Shown here: piece by piece, positions 1-9,892 of the stretch
Position numbering within the stretch: position 1 is the first letter of the stretch
Layout: every line of letters starts with the position of its first letter
Source: Diphasiastrum complanatum
Taxonomy: Eukaryota; Streptophyta; Lycopodiopsida; Lycopodiales; Lycopodiaceae
Direction of reading: 5' to 3'
Assembly (NCBI GenBank): GCA_029204225.1
Contig: CM055107.1
Coordinates: 50,733,227 to 50,797,226 of the forward strand
Length of the DNA: 64,000 nt
The notes under the pieces: model-generated
What the model saw: only the letters and a program-made list of their open reading frames with translations
The model's database searches: none
Told to the model about the DNA's origin: nothing
Made by a program: the position numbers and the translations under genes

Positions 1-320
1 TGCAATCACAGTTTTGCAAGGGGAGGGGGACATTTGCAAACTCTAGAAACCCTAATTCTTTCTTGTGTTGTGTACGAAAAAGCACAACGGCCAATAATAT
101 ACCATTACTAAGATTGGTGCCATACCTAACCATTCAGATTATCTAGCACAGATGAATGGGCATGAAAGAGACCACCCATGTACTAGGGTTAGGGTGGTCA
201 CTCAAGACTGTAAGTAGGACTACAAAACAATGTACAATCATTCATTCGTTAGCATTTCAAATAAAAAGAAGTGAGATGTGTGCTGAATGAGACATTGGGA
301 TTCGTCCCTCAAGAGCTTTC

Positions 321-321
<1 letters not shown>

Positions 322-370
<49 letters not shown>

Positions 371-377
371 AAGAAAG
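322..377. repeat. (GT)n(GA)n microsatellite
   Basis: A run of GT dinucleotides passes directly into GA dinucleotides and then GAAA-type units. It abuts the 3' end of a decayed minus-strand LINE, just as GA or GAAA runs abut the LINE-type tails at 38034 and 49966, so it is probably the simple-sequence tail of that LINE rather than an independent repeat. Confidence 0.9.
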
Positions 378-1530
378 CCTCAATATACACCAAGGTATGT
401 AAGACAAGTAGTACATGTCAAGTGTGAAACAATTCCTAGAGCTTTAGTCATCGCCTAAAATCTCTAAACAACTAAATCTAGAAGGAACGGACTTTCACAA
501 ATGAGAGTTGTCTATATGATTAACTAACTATGCTAATATCATTGAATTTGTTAGCAATAGTACTATGATAATAGTCCACAAGTTTCAATGGTAAATATAG
601 TAGCATGGTATTGTATCTACTCTCAAAGTCTCAATACCTCTGTCACGAGGGTACATCCAATAAATCTGGGTGGTACAACTAGAGGTATAGTATGTCTGGA
701 AGTAGGTCTGGCTCGACATAGGTAATGTTTCTGGGTCACGCCCTGAGATGGAACCCTGGCTGAAATTGAGTCATTCATTATATATCTCTCTCATTTGTTG
801 ATGAATTGAAGAGAAAGAAGTGGCTACACATTGTCTACTTTCTCTCTCATTGTGCTATCTCTCTCTCATAGCTAAATTTTGGTACTCTAATGAAGTGGTT
901 CTCCATCATGGATGAGACCTAAAATTTGGTACTCTAATGAAGTGGTTTTCATTATGTCCTAAAATCAAGTTTTCAATCTCATATGCATCATTCATGTATT
1001 TGGAAGAAAGATCATGATGCATTGTTGAATGCTAGTTTCTATATAGCTAGTTTTGCATCTATCAAGTTTCATGGTTAATTAAAGGTCATTGGATGTTGAC
1101 ACTTTAGGTTTTTCCTTAGTGTTTGAAACTTTCACATACCCGAAACCAATGTCGATCTCATCTTCTTAAGTCTCCATCCTCTTCTTTGGCTCATCTCCTA
1201 GAGAAAAAATAAATGATTAGTCTTTGTGGGAAAGAAGGTCCCATGATTGAACTGTCTCAAAAATGGAACATCTCTCTCAACAACCAGGCTACAGATCTCT
1301 AATCCTCATACTCTATAAGGGAACATAGTGGATCTGGCTGATCTCTAAATAAACAATAGTATATGCCTTTGATCTTGTAGTAAAGTGGACATTGGACAAT
1401 GAAATGCTCCTCTATCTCTATTGCGTCCCCCCCCATAGAGCAAAACTAACATATGCTATCCTCCAAGATGGGGTTTAAAACAATAGCAATACGAAATGGT
1501 GGGTGGTTTGGAACACGTTCTGATGCAACT
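378..1530 (-). mobile_element. Decayed LINE 3' end (same family as the LINE at 38-41 kb)
   Basis: Read on the minus strand, about 1240-1530 encodes a stretch aligning with the C-terminal part of the LINE ORF2 at 38.2-39.3 kb: 'EEHFIVQCPLYYKIKG' and 'YYCLFRD' match 'DESHFLFRCPVYYEIRG' and 'YYCLFRE'. This is the zinc-knuckle-like region after reverse transcriptase. Frameshifts and stops are present. Near the GA run the DNA carries 'gtacatgtcaagtgtg', which also occurs in the two other LINE-type tails in the window. The middle of the interval is too diverged to align by eye, so the continuity of the fragment is inferred. Non-functional. Confidence 0.7.
873..950. repeat. Short direct repeat, period about 47 bp
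   Basis: Two copies of a roughly 30-bp sequence containing 'ggtactctaatgaagtggtt' lie 47 bp apart with only a few differences. They fall inside the decayed LINE interval and look like a local tandem duplication. Confidence 0.75.
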
Positions 1531-1791
1531 TATGATTTTAGGTAATGTGGAGCTAGCTATAACAAGTAAAGCTGCATTTATTAAAGTGAATCATGCTTAA
1601 CATTAATTGGCAATGGTTTAGAGGCATTGCACTTGTGGAGGGCAATAGGCTGCATAGATACCTAGGTAATTTATTGTCTTCTTGCTATTATCAAGCCTCC
1701 AAAAGGGAGGATCTATGATCCAAAACAAATATTCGCCACAAAAGAAGACAAGAACTTAGTATGCTTCGGATTGAGCATCGTGATCCTAGCC

Positions 1792-2347
1792 TTATGTGAC
1801 AACATCATAGCTTGAATAGTCCAATTGTTGGCATTGGATGACATCTTTGATTCGTGCTTTTATTTCGCCATGATGAGGTGATTGTTCTTCTCCGACATTA
1901 CTATTGGTATATACCATTGTCAACACGTCCAACTTGCATAAAGTGATCTTGTTATGGCATTCTCTCGTCGCAAAGCTCATATTGATGTTGCTATCCAAAA
2001 TTGATATCGGTATACACCATTGCCAACATGTCTAGTTGCACGATGTTATAACATTCTTTAGTCATGATGCTCATAGTAATGTTGTTTTGTGGCATTTCAA
2101 CATGGTAAGACCTATTATTTCGGATGCAACCCTGTGTGAAATCTTTATTGTCGATGTTTTTATCTTTCTCTAGCACTCTTGGTTCATAAATTGTGACCTC
2201 ATTCTTATCACATGTTATTCCTTTATGTATGTATGGCAAGGTTCTATTTGTTGTACACTCGGAATTGTAAAGCCACATCCAAGCAAGACAACGTAGAAAC
2301 AAACTCTCAAGTGTTGGAAACACGATCACCAAACCATGGTACTCCAA
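1792..2347 (-). pseudogene. Unrecognised decayed coding sequence with tandem repeat
   Basis: Two minus-strand open stretches (2347-1991 and 1998-1792) abut in different frames. Each contains a version of the same ~31-residue segment: 'TKECYNIVQLDMLAMVYT' in the first and 'TREC' through 'LDVLTMVYT' in the second. The underlying DNA is a tandem repeat of about 100 bp (roughly 1897-2090). I do not recognise the family. The frame break between repeats suggests decay after duplication; it could also be non-coding satellite-like DNA that happens to be open. Confidence 0.35.
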
Positions 2348-3116
2348 AGATTCAATTCATTCATGAATGCATGGACCCACTAAAGTCCTATTGTGCTGAT
2401 TTCGCTTAGAAGTTAGACTGTATGGCAACTAAATACGCGGTCAAAAAACGACTTTCTGGTAACTTCCAATTAGCAGAAAAACCAAAACTACAATGCTAAA
2501 TGAAGGTGAAATTTAGATTATCATTTTTGCTATCTTCCCCTGTTGGTTGAGTTTTCCAAACTCTACCAGGTCAGATTACAAAAACAAATTTGCTACCAGC
2601 AATTGTATATAGTTTCCTAGTTAGGTTCTTAGTATCATCATGTAAAGGGAGCATTTTAAATAATGACTTGGTCCCATACCTTCAATCATTTATTGTAGTG
2701 CATATTAAATATACCTTCAAATTATATCGAATTTGACTGTCCAAAATTGGATTATACATAAAAGTGATGAAGTCTTAAATTACTATGTGCTGGTCAAATG
2801 TAATAAATTGCTAGAGCCATTGCACTGTTAACCTTGAAGATAATGAGTAATTGACTTCTAACTTTTTCTCAAAAGTGACATTCTTTACGCTTCATAAAGA
2901 ATGTGCAGCCAAAACTACCAACTGCACAAATAGAGGGAAAAATGCACCAGCTTAACAACAAACATAAGTCAATTTGTACAAAATAACTCTGTTCTATTCA
3001 ATTCTTTATCAGATGTTTCCAGCAAATTTTATACTGCAATGGGCTTGAAGAAAGCTTAGACAGGTTTCAAACTTTTTAGTGATAAATGTCACGAGAAAAA
3101 TGGTGAGAGATCAGAC
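2348..3116. other. No recognisable gene
   Basis: AT-rich sequence without long open frames. On the minus strand it would form the start of intron 2 of the candidate gene at 3117-5262; acceptor-like sites are visible (for example a 'tatttgtgcag' on the minus strand near 2920) but no exon that I can recognise. Confidence 0.4.
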
Positions 3117-3191
3117 CTTCCTATCAGTAGCTTCGACCATGCTGACACCCTTTTCCTTCACACCACTAATTTAATGCTTTAGAGTGAGATC
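3117..3191 (-). CDS. Candidate first coding exon of an intron-containing gene
   Basis: On the minus strand a good pyrimidine-rich acceptor ('ccttcctctgcag') ends at 3192, followed by 51 bases with an in-frame stop, then an ATG at 3140-3138 in a favourable context (A at -3, G at +4). It encodes MVEATDRK before a possible donor (AAG|gtctga) at 3116. The upstream stop is what a 5' UTR would show. It pairs with the leader exon at 4928-5262. Eight codons are too few to name a protein, and the donor is weak. The downstream exons would lie left of 3117, where I cannot identify them. This could equally be a chance arrangement. Confidence 0.22.
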
Positions 3192-4927
3192 CTGCAGAGG
3201 AAGGGTTCATATCAAGTCAGCAGCCTTATCAATAGTAGAATTTAAACACAATCTGCAACGAAATCATCCATGTGCTTAATGCTTTAAAAGCCTATGCTGC
3301 TTGAGGAAAGAGGTAGTTGATCTTGTATTCAAGCAATGGAGCAATTTTTATGTGTTATTGTAAACATTATTCATACCATGAACCATATCAAATCAAACAG
3401 AAAATACACTGCAAAATATAGACGTTCCCAGTTCCTAAAGCACAGTCATTTTTCACCACTGCCTGTACTGACATGAAAAGTCCATCATTAATTTCCTCAA
3501 TCTGTATTCTTTTTTGGGCCTGAAAGCCAAATGATGAGAAAAATTGCAGGGGTTGTCAACGGAGAACAAGAGACAAAGCATGGCAATGATGAAACAAGAG
3601 CACACATCAGAGGCATGCAAGAGGAAGGGCTGAAGCACAACCATATGCCACAGACATGTAGCAGATGGTTAAATCACAAGATTCCGGTCTAGGTTGGTAG
3701 CCAAGGGCTAGTCACATATACGGGATTGATCTGCTAGGTTGCCTAGATTTCTGGCTATAATTTTGCCCCAGTTGGCAAAGCTAGTGTCCGCTAGATCATT
3801 CTGACATTGGAAGGATATTAAGGGATTGATCGTGCACCAAATGACACTTTCCAGACGAATGGTATGTGAGCTCCGAAAGGGACACACTTTAAGGCCCGAA
3901 ACAATTCTGGACCGCTTCAATGACCTTGTTATGGCCTGTAGACTGGTTGTATGGTTGGCATGTGTAAAGGAGGACTCATCTCTACCAAGTAACGAGAAAT
4001 ATTCAACACATTTATTATTTCTTGATGGTTCGAGTCCATAGAGAGGGTGAAGACAGAAATATCAGGCTTAAGCATAGCAGGTATGGTATCTCTGGGGACT
4101 ACTGTAGGTTGGCTTGGCGGACTGGCTGATTTAAAACCCTTAGCTACTTCCCTAGACATGAATCAACTGTTGACAAAAAATTAAGCTGAGATTACAGCCA
4201 TTAGTGGCACATCTTACCATGAGGATATAAGCAATGTGATGAATTCAATGGTGGTGCACGGCTGGATTCAGCATATATGGATAAATGAAATTCGGATACT
4301 TGATAGATTTTCAGAGAACCCTGGACCTGTGCTGCAGTAAAATACATACCTAGATGTCTGCAGGAAATAGTAAATTTAGAGATCTGCTATGATCATAAAT
4401 ATGAAAGTAATTGGCAAAATGAGGATGTCCGATAGGGCAGTGATGTGGACATTAGAAACCTATGTCTTTTTGCTGCAGACTAGCTATTGGGATTAGTATG
4501 AAACAAGCATGTGTTGCCCCCTTTATAAAACTTAGGCCAAAAATGGCAGCCACAGATGCAGCAAAAAAACGCATTTGGCTCAAAAGATCAATAAAATGAC
4601 TCTCTAAGCCAGAAAAGGGTATCAACAATATACTCACATTATAATCCTGTGTTGCTCTTTCAATGAGTAAATTTCACAAAAGCATAAAACAAATAGAAAG
4701 AAAACGTTGAGCTGAGTTTTTAACGAAGGAACTATGAAAGCACAAAAAGCCGCATTTATTTATGGATCTAAAATCGAAGGCCATGGACCACTCTATTCAA
4801 GCAAAACTAAAGCGAAAGGCCAAGAATCCCAGTCTAAAATAGCGAAAAAACACAACCGTTTTCAATTACTATGAAAAATGAATCAATGAGTGCATTGCAT
4901 TGCAATGCCAAAAAAGCCAGCACTTAC
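3192..4927 (-). other. Possible intron 1 of the minus-strand candidate gene; otherwise no gene
   Basis: No coding sequence recognised on either strand. The minus-strand boundaries are a strong donor (AGG|GTAAGTG, at 4927) and a good acceptor (at 3192). No repeats of note. Confidence 0.25.
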
Positions 4928-5208
4928 CCTCGAACTCAAAGCTCCACAAAGTAGCGGCTACTGCTGCTTCATATCACAAGAATCTTCCGCCGGCGGCCGA
5001 ATCCAAATCACACACCATTACTTTCCCTTTCACATCATCATCTTTCCATGCATCTCTTTCCTTTCTTTTCTTCTCTTTTCACAGCTCCTGCACCTCGATG
5101 TATCTCAACTTCTCTTTCCTCTCTCACGCATTACACTACACATCTGCCTATCTCTTTGCTCTGTCTCTCTCTCCCTCTCTCTCACTCGCTACACAAAATA
5201 CATCGCCA

Positions 5209-5249
<41 letters not shown>

Positions 5250-5290
5250 GGCTCTAGTATAGACGTGTATATTTTTAATGAGGGAGGGAA
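4928..5290 (-). promoter_or_regulatory. Candidate promoter and GA-rich leader exon
   Basis: On the minus strand a TATA-like 'aaaaatataca' at about 5266-5277 is followed after some 20 bp by a long GA-rich stretch ((TC)n on the plus strand at 5210-5247, with imperfect pyrimidine tracts on to about 5040), then a GC-richer 60-bp segment and a strong splice donor at 4927. A GA-rich first exon with a donor is typical of plant 5' leaders. Plus-strand open frames here are only Ser/Leu-rich translations of the pyrimidine tract and are not genes. Confidence 0.35.
5210..5247. repeat. (TC)n microsatellite
   Basis: Perfect TC dinucleotide run inside the candidate leader of the minus-strand gene. Confidence 0.95.
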
Positions 5291-5939
5291 TAAAGAGTGG
5301 TGTCCTTAGTTTTTTGAATTTTGAGGATAAACGGTCGCCTGAATTTTTCGTTTTTTAGTTTATTAGGAAAATGCATGCCCTTTTATAAATCAATAATAAT
5401 GATGATGATAAATAAACTAATGTTTCCCATAGGACGGCCAAGAATCAATTCAATTGTCAACCTACCCATTTCCTTGCAAATTTTGGCCTAACGCACTGGC
5501 CTTTGGTTTGAGCTCGATGACTTGGGTCTCCTTTTGTCATCCTTTTGAATCGATAACTAAAAAGTGATAAGGAAATCATGGTAGTGATGCCACGTGATAT
5601 CCATCATTGTGAATATCAATACAAAGCATAAGCTCTTGAGGGAGTTGTCAGGCATGTCGATGCCATCAATACCCATAGCAATTAGTTCAACCATTCCTCG
5701 TAAATTCCAACTAAGATCCTCTTTCCATGTGCATGAGTCTAACTTTAGCTCTTGGCATCACAACGTGGCCAAAACAAGCTAGACGGGTCTCGTTGACCTC
5801 TCTTTCAACTTGGTCGTGGGGTCAATCTTCCCAACTTCGGATATAGTGCGGCAAGTTGGCAACAAGTCAACCTTGGGCGTTGTACATGAACACGTTAGCT
5901 AAAGTGCATCCAAACCAACTGCACTATATTTGGTGTTGG
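5291..5939. other. No recognisable gene
   Basis: No convincing coding sequence, RNA gene or repeat boundary. It would be upstream sequence of the minus-strand candidate gene. A CACGTG G-box core lies near 5591. Confidence 0.4.
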
Positions 5940-6155
5940 CTAGCACCCCTCACCTACCAACACAACCAATGAAGTTGAGACAGAAAGCATGAGTTCTTGG
6001 CATACATGGAAGGAGCCTTTAAGGGTGCTTTCCCCACCATTTTGAATTTTTGAAAGGTGCTTAATAAATCTAGTGGCAGGAAGGATTGGAAATTCAATAT
6101 CTTCTAGCACAGTTAAGTGAGGAGCAACTTGACAATCAACAAGCTCATTTCTCAA
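5940..6155 (-). pseudogene. Unrecognised short minus-strand frame downstream of the Gypsy extra ORF
   Basis: A 71-residue open frame lies on the same strand as, and 3' to, the RT-extra ORF series at 6288-8221. It has no motif I recognise. Given its position it may be part of the same decayed element, either the end of the extra ORF region or U3 sequence. It may also be a chance frame. Confidence 0.2.
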
Positions 6156-6287
6156 GGAAATTTCAAAGCTTCAAAAAATACAATGGGCTTTTGCTTTTGT
6201 AGCATGAGGGGCAGGTCGTAGTATGAGAAGAGGGGGAGGAGTTATTTGATTTATATTCACAAACAACAAATTAGCAAGTACCCAATC

Positions 6288-7176
6288 CTATAATGACTCA
6301 TATTCATGTAGTGATAGTGCTAAGGCTAGTTGCAGATCGGAATCCATTTCTTCTTGATCTCTGGTAGGGATGAACATTTCAAGCTCTTGTGATGAAAGTC
6401 CCATAGGCGCCACTATCCCATGATCTGATAAGTTTGAATTTAATGATACTTCCCTTGTATCCATGGTTGGTTTTGGCTCCATGGTTGATGGCTAGGTTCT
6501 TGCACTGAGAAAGGTCCAAGAAGAATTCTTCTAAGTTTTCATCAACGTCCACGACTAGGTGTGGGTCATGTAGGAATCTCTCACACTCCATTCTTGGTAT
6601 CTCAGGTTCTTCCAACAAGGGTACCTGGGGTTCAGTTAGTGGCCTCTCAAATACTATGATGTGTTTTTCTTCAAGTTTCGCTTCATCTATTTCAGATTCT
6701 TCTAATCTTATCTCATTCTTATTGTGATCAAAGTGTGATAGAAACTGGTTGATGGTCTCATCGAATTTTTCATCTGTTAGTATCCTAGTTGCAGCCATAC
6801 CTTCTTCCTTTGATTGATTCAAATATTCATAATCTCTCATCTCTAATTCAACTTGATCAGATGAGGTTACGATAAGCATTTGTATATGTTCTTCTGCATA
6901 AGGGATATTGGTTCGAACGTGAGTTACGTAGTCCAAATTGGTAGAAGGAACCAATGGTATCGTATTGCTAGCAATTAGAGATTCTTGATTGTGCTGCAAA
7001 ATTGAATCTAGACTAGGATCATTGTTTTCATCTTGAGTGACAGGTATCGCTTGGTGTCTATGGTTTAATATCCATGAAGTAAAGCGGTTATAGAGGTCAC
7101 CAAACCTATCGAATAGTGTGTATGTTGCTTCTACACCTAACGTTCCAAAATATTCGTATATCACTCCTTCATCCAT
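6288..7176 (-). CDS. Tat-like Gypsy extra ORF with C-terminal UIM-like motif (frameshifted)
   Basis: A minus-strand frame of 265 residues (7176-6379) is rich in Glu, Asp and Ile, with repeated acidic clusters. It continues, after a one-base frame change near 6480-6490, into a second frame ending at 6288. The last residues, EEMDSDLQLALALSLHEYE (about 6297-6353), fit the ubiquitin-interacting motif: acidic start, L..AL..S core, acidic end. The ORF follows a Gypsy RT on the same strand with only 67 bp between, so RNase H and integrase are missing and the ORF occupies the 3' extra-ORF position known from Tat/Athila elements. I do not recognise the N-terminal part. The frameshift makes it a probable pseudogene. 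UIM function is inferred from the motif only. Confidence 0.55.
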
Positions 7177-7243
7177 GATTTCTAAAAGGGTGTGTAAGGT
7201 TCACATATCATATTAGTTGACCAAGTCTTTCTCACTTAAAATG

Positions 7244-8221
7244 CTAATTATAAACATCCTCCGTCCACATTGGCTTACTATATTTATCACTTAACCAAAA
7301 CTGACACTTTTCTGGGTTCAAGAATATCTGATATTCGCGACATTTCTTTAGCACCTTTTCCAAATTGGATAAGTGCTCAGAGTTAAGTCTGTGCACACAC
7401 AGATCATCCAAGAATATCTCCAATTTTTTTTGCAAATATTCTTTGAATGCCACCTACATAACTCGTTGGAAGGTACTTGGGGCATTACAAATTCCAAACG
7501 ACATCATCTTGTAGGCATAGGTTTCCCATGTAGTGGCAAATGTTGTCTTGTGCTGATCTTGCGGTGCTATTTTCACTTGATTGTAGCCATTGAAATCGTC
7601 CAGGAAACTGCACGCTTCTGCTCCCGCTACTTTGTCCATAACACTTTCCGTAAATGGTAGGGAAAAATGATCCCTTTTGGTAACTGCATTTAACGCTTTC
7701 AAATTCACATAGATTCATATTTTGACATTCTTCTTGGGTACTATGACTATCAGTGACACCCATAATGTGTGCTCGATTTCATAAATGAAATCAGCATCAA
7801 GTAGCTTCTACAACTCCTGTTTGATCAATTCTGTATAGTTAGGATTGTAGCGATAGTATCGGCTCACCTTGGAGACTGCTCCATCCACCAAGGGTATGGT
7901 ATGGTGGACTATGGTTGGTGGTATACCTTTCAGATCCTTGTAGTTCCATGCAAAGCAATCTTTGTATTCTACCAACAATGCGCGTAGCCTTGTGAATTGA
8001 GTGGGTTTCAGATGTTCTTCCACATGTATGATTTCCTCTTCTTCACCTGGCTCAGCTAGATTCATTGGTTGGGGGTCCACGCAGGTCATACGAAGACTTG
8101 TTCCACTGGTTTCTAATTTTGGTCAGGTTCTCTTTGTGCTTGCGACATCATGATTACCATGTCGTCCAAGGTATAGTTCTTGAAGGTTTCTAGTATCTCA
8201 TGAATTGGCGTTTGATGGGAT
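7244..8221 (-). mobile_element. Ty3/Gypsy (Tat/Athila-like) reverse transcriptase, broken
   Basis: Three minus-strand frames in series encode one RT. 8089-7808 has the N-terminal part (YKDCFAWNYKDLKGIPP, HTIPLVDGA). 7708-7454 has the fingers/palm (LPFTESVMDKVAGA; DFNGYNQVKIAPQDQHKTTF; FGICNAPSTFQRVM). 7453-7244 has the DD box as FLDDL followed by the 'L..VL..C......LN.EKCQF' segment. The acidic residues of the active site are present, but frames are broken and the sequence ends before RNase H. The wording 'TFATTWETYAYKMM' and 'EKCQF' is typical of the Tat/Athila branch. No LTRs could be assigned. Confidence 0.85.
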
Positions 8222-8459
8222 CGTCTGGGTCCTCACAAGGTCATTAGTTACATAATTGGTCTTAATTGGAATATCAGGGTGCAACCAATAAACTCAACAA
8301 TGGAGGAGGGCCTAAATACTCATTTCCAGAATTATTCCAAATCCTCATAACCATACATGGACATAACATTGGTAGTTCATGTGGGAAGCACGAGGTTTTC
8401 TATCAATCAAAGATAGAAATTGTGTCATGATATTGCTCTTTACGTAAAGCTTATAGGAT

Positions 8460-8960
8460 ATACAATTTTCCACTGGTTATTTTCAGTAGAGATGTGATCT
8501 TCAATTAATGGAATAAATGTAAGTTTGAAAAAGCATCTTTGGATCAAAAACCTATAAAAATCATTGATGGGCTGGAATCAAGTCAAGAAGAGGAGCAAGC
8601 TCAAGACTCGAGAACTCCAAGAACTTTGAGAAGGTCTTCAAGAAACAAGATGGAGCCATCAAAGCTCACTTATTTGGATGGCTTTGAGAACAAGGTTTGT
8701 TTGCTCACAAAAAAACTTGTATGGCTTGAAATAAGTTTTAAGGTCATGGTATGCTCGGCTTAATTCTTTTTTTTTCACTTCTGGATTCACATGAGTGAAT
8801 GAGATTCATTTTTGTACTTTGAATTTCATGATGGATATGTAGTCATTCTTCTAATACATTTAGATGACATGATTTCAGTGGAGAAAGTTTTGATCTTGTC
8901 GATGAGACAAATTTGGCATTTTGTAGAGAGTTCAAATTGGATCTACGAAAAAAAAATAAA
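8460..8960 (+). mobile_element. Copia polyprotein scrap (INT-RT linker and RT DD box)
   Basis: The plus strand encodes an integrase-RT linker: FEKASLDQKP, then an acidic EEEQAQDSR stretch, then RRSSRNKMEPS. The copy-B equivalent begins SSRDVIFNEW, the usual 'SRDV.F.E' of Copia. About 100 bp downstream, 'HLDDMISVEKVLI' corresponds to the RT DD box (LDDIILVEK in copy B). The catalytic core between them is missing. Part of the segmental duplication. Confidence 0.75.
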
Positions 8961-9221
8961 AACTCTCTTGGAGCAGCATGTAAGAAATTGATTGCCTTAT
9001 TAAGCCCACCCAATTCCTATGAGAAACTGATTAAACCCAACTGATTCCACTTTATAGCAAAACTGAACCAACTCTGTGACATAATTATACTTTCAAATTT
9101 AAATCTTTGTTTTTGGATGGATTGAAGGCAAGTAAGTTCGGTTCTATGCATATATCATCACCATGGACCTCCTACGTGATTATTTTAACATGATATGGTA
9201 TGGAGGTATGGAGCCATGCTT

Positions 9222-9222
<1 letters not shown>

Positions 9223-9298
<76 letters not shown>
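9223..9298. repeat. (GA)n microsatellite in gene leader
   Basis: About 38 GA units directly upstream of the leader of the At4g15545-like exon. In duplicate copy B the same position (32947-32974) holds only a short, interrupted GA run, so the tract has changed length since the duplication. Confidence 0.97.
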
Positions 9299-9300
<2 letters not shown>

Positions 9301-9600
9301 CTCAAAGATCTTCACACCAATTCATCCAGCACGTGACCTCCAAAGCATCAATTAAAGAACCAAAAGAACCCCCGCCGGCACTGCTCTCTACATCTTGAGA
9401 CACGCCCATTTCCCGCCCCCGCCTCGCGACAGTCGCAAGAAGGCGCTTGTCGATGTCACTGTCCCTCGCCATCTCACTTCTCCTTACTTTTGTGCTGCCC
9501 CTGCCTAGTTTGATCAAGGAAAGCTTTCTTTCTTTGAATTCTTCCTAATTCTTTCATCTGAATTCAGATCCAAAAAGACCAATCCTTTTGCGGATAGCAT
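9299..9600 (+). promoter_or_regulatory. 5' leader of the At4g15545-like exon, with G-box
   Basis: About 300 bp between the GA tract and the ATG at 9601 is conserved between copies A and B and is more GC-rich than its surroundings (CCGCC-rich near 9410-9430). It contains a CACGTG G-box core at 9330-9335. No ATG in frame precedes the start used. Whether transcription starts in or before the GA run cannot be told from sequence. Confidence 0.45.
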
Positions 9601-9892
9601 GATGAAGACTAACAACAACCACAGATTGAGTAATGGAGGTGACCTTGATTTGCCTCAAGGATTGGTTAGTTTGTTGCTTGAGGATCCATACGAGCAGCTG
9701 GATGTGGCAAGGCGGATCACAGCCTTGGCCATCGGGGGGAGGGTGTACAAGCTGGAGGCGGAGGCAGGGAGGCTGAGGCAGAAGGTGGGAGAGAAAGAGG
9801 AGTTGATTTCTGGGTTGCAACAGAGAATAGTGGATGTGGAGCGCAATTTGCAAGAGACTACTGCTCACCTCTCACATGCCTTGGATGAGCAG
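9601..9892 (+). CDS. At4g15545-like coiled-coil protein, first exon only
   Basis: Starting MMKTNNNHR, the exon encodes DLPQGLVSLLLEDPYEQLD, then ARRITALAI, then a coiled coil (YKLEAEAGRLRQKVGEKEEL and ISGLQQRIVDVERNLQ). This matches the N-terminus of the plant 'uncharacterised protein At4g15545' family, in which a short 'DLP..L...LP.DPYEQL..ARRI' block precedes a long coiled coil. The exon ends at CAG|gtcaca, where the reading frame enters AT-rich DNA and soon stops. No second exon is visible before Gypsy sequence begins. It is either the start of a gene with a very long intron or, more likely, an orphan exon, since two further damaged copies exist at 33.3-33.9 kb. The molecular role of the family is not known to me. 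Confidence 0.75.
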
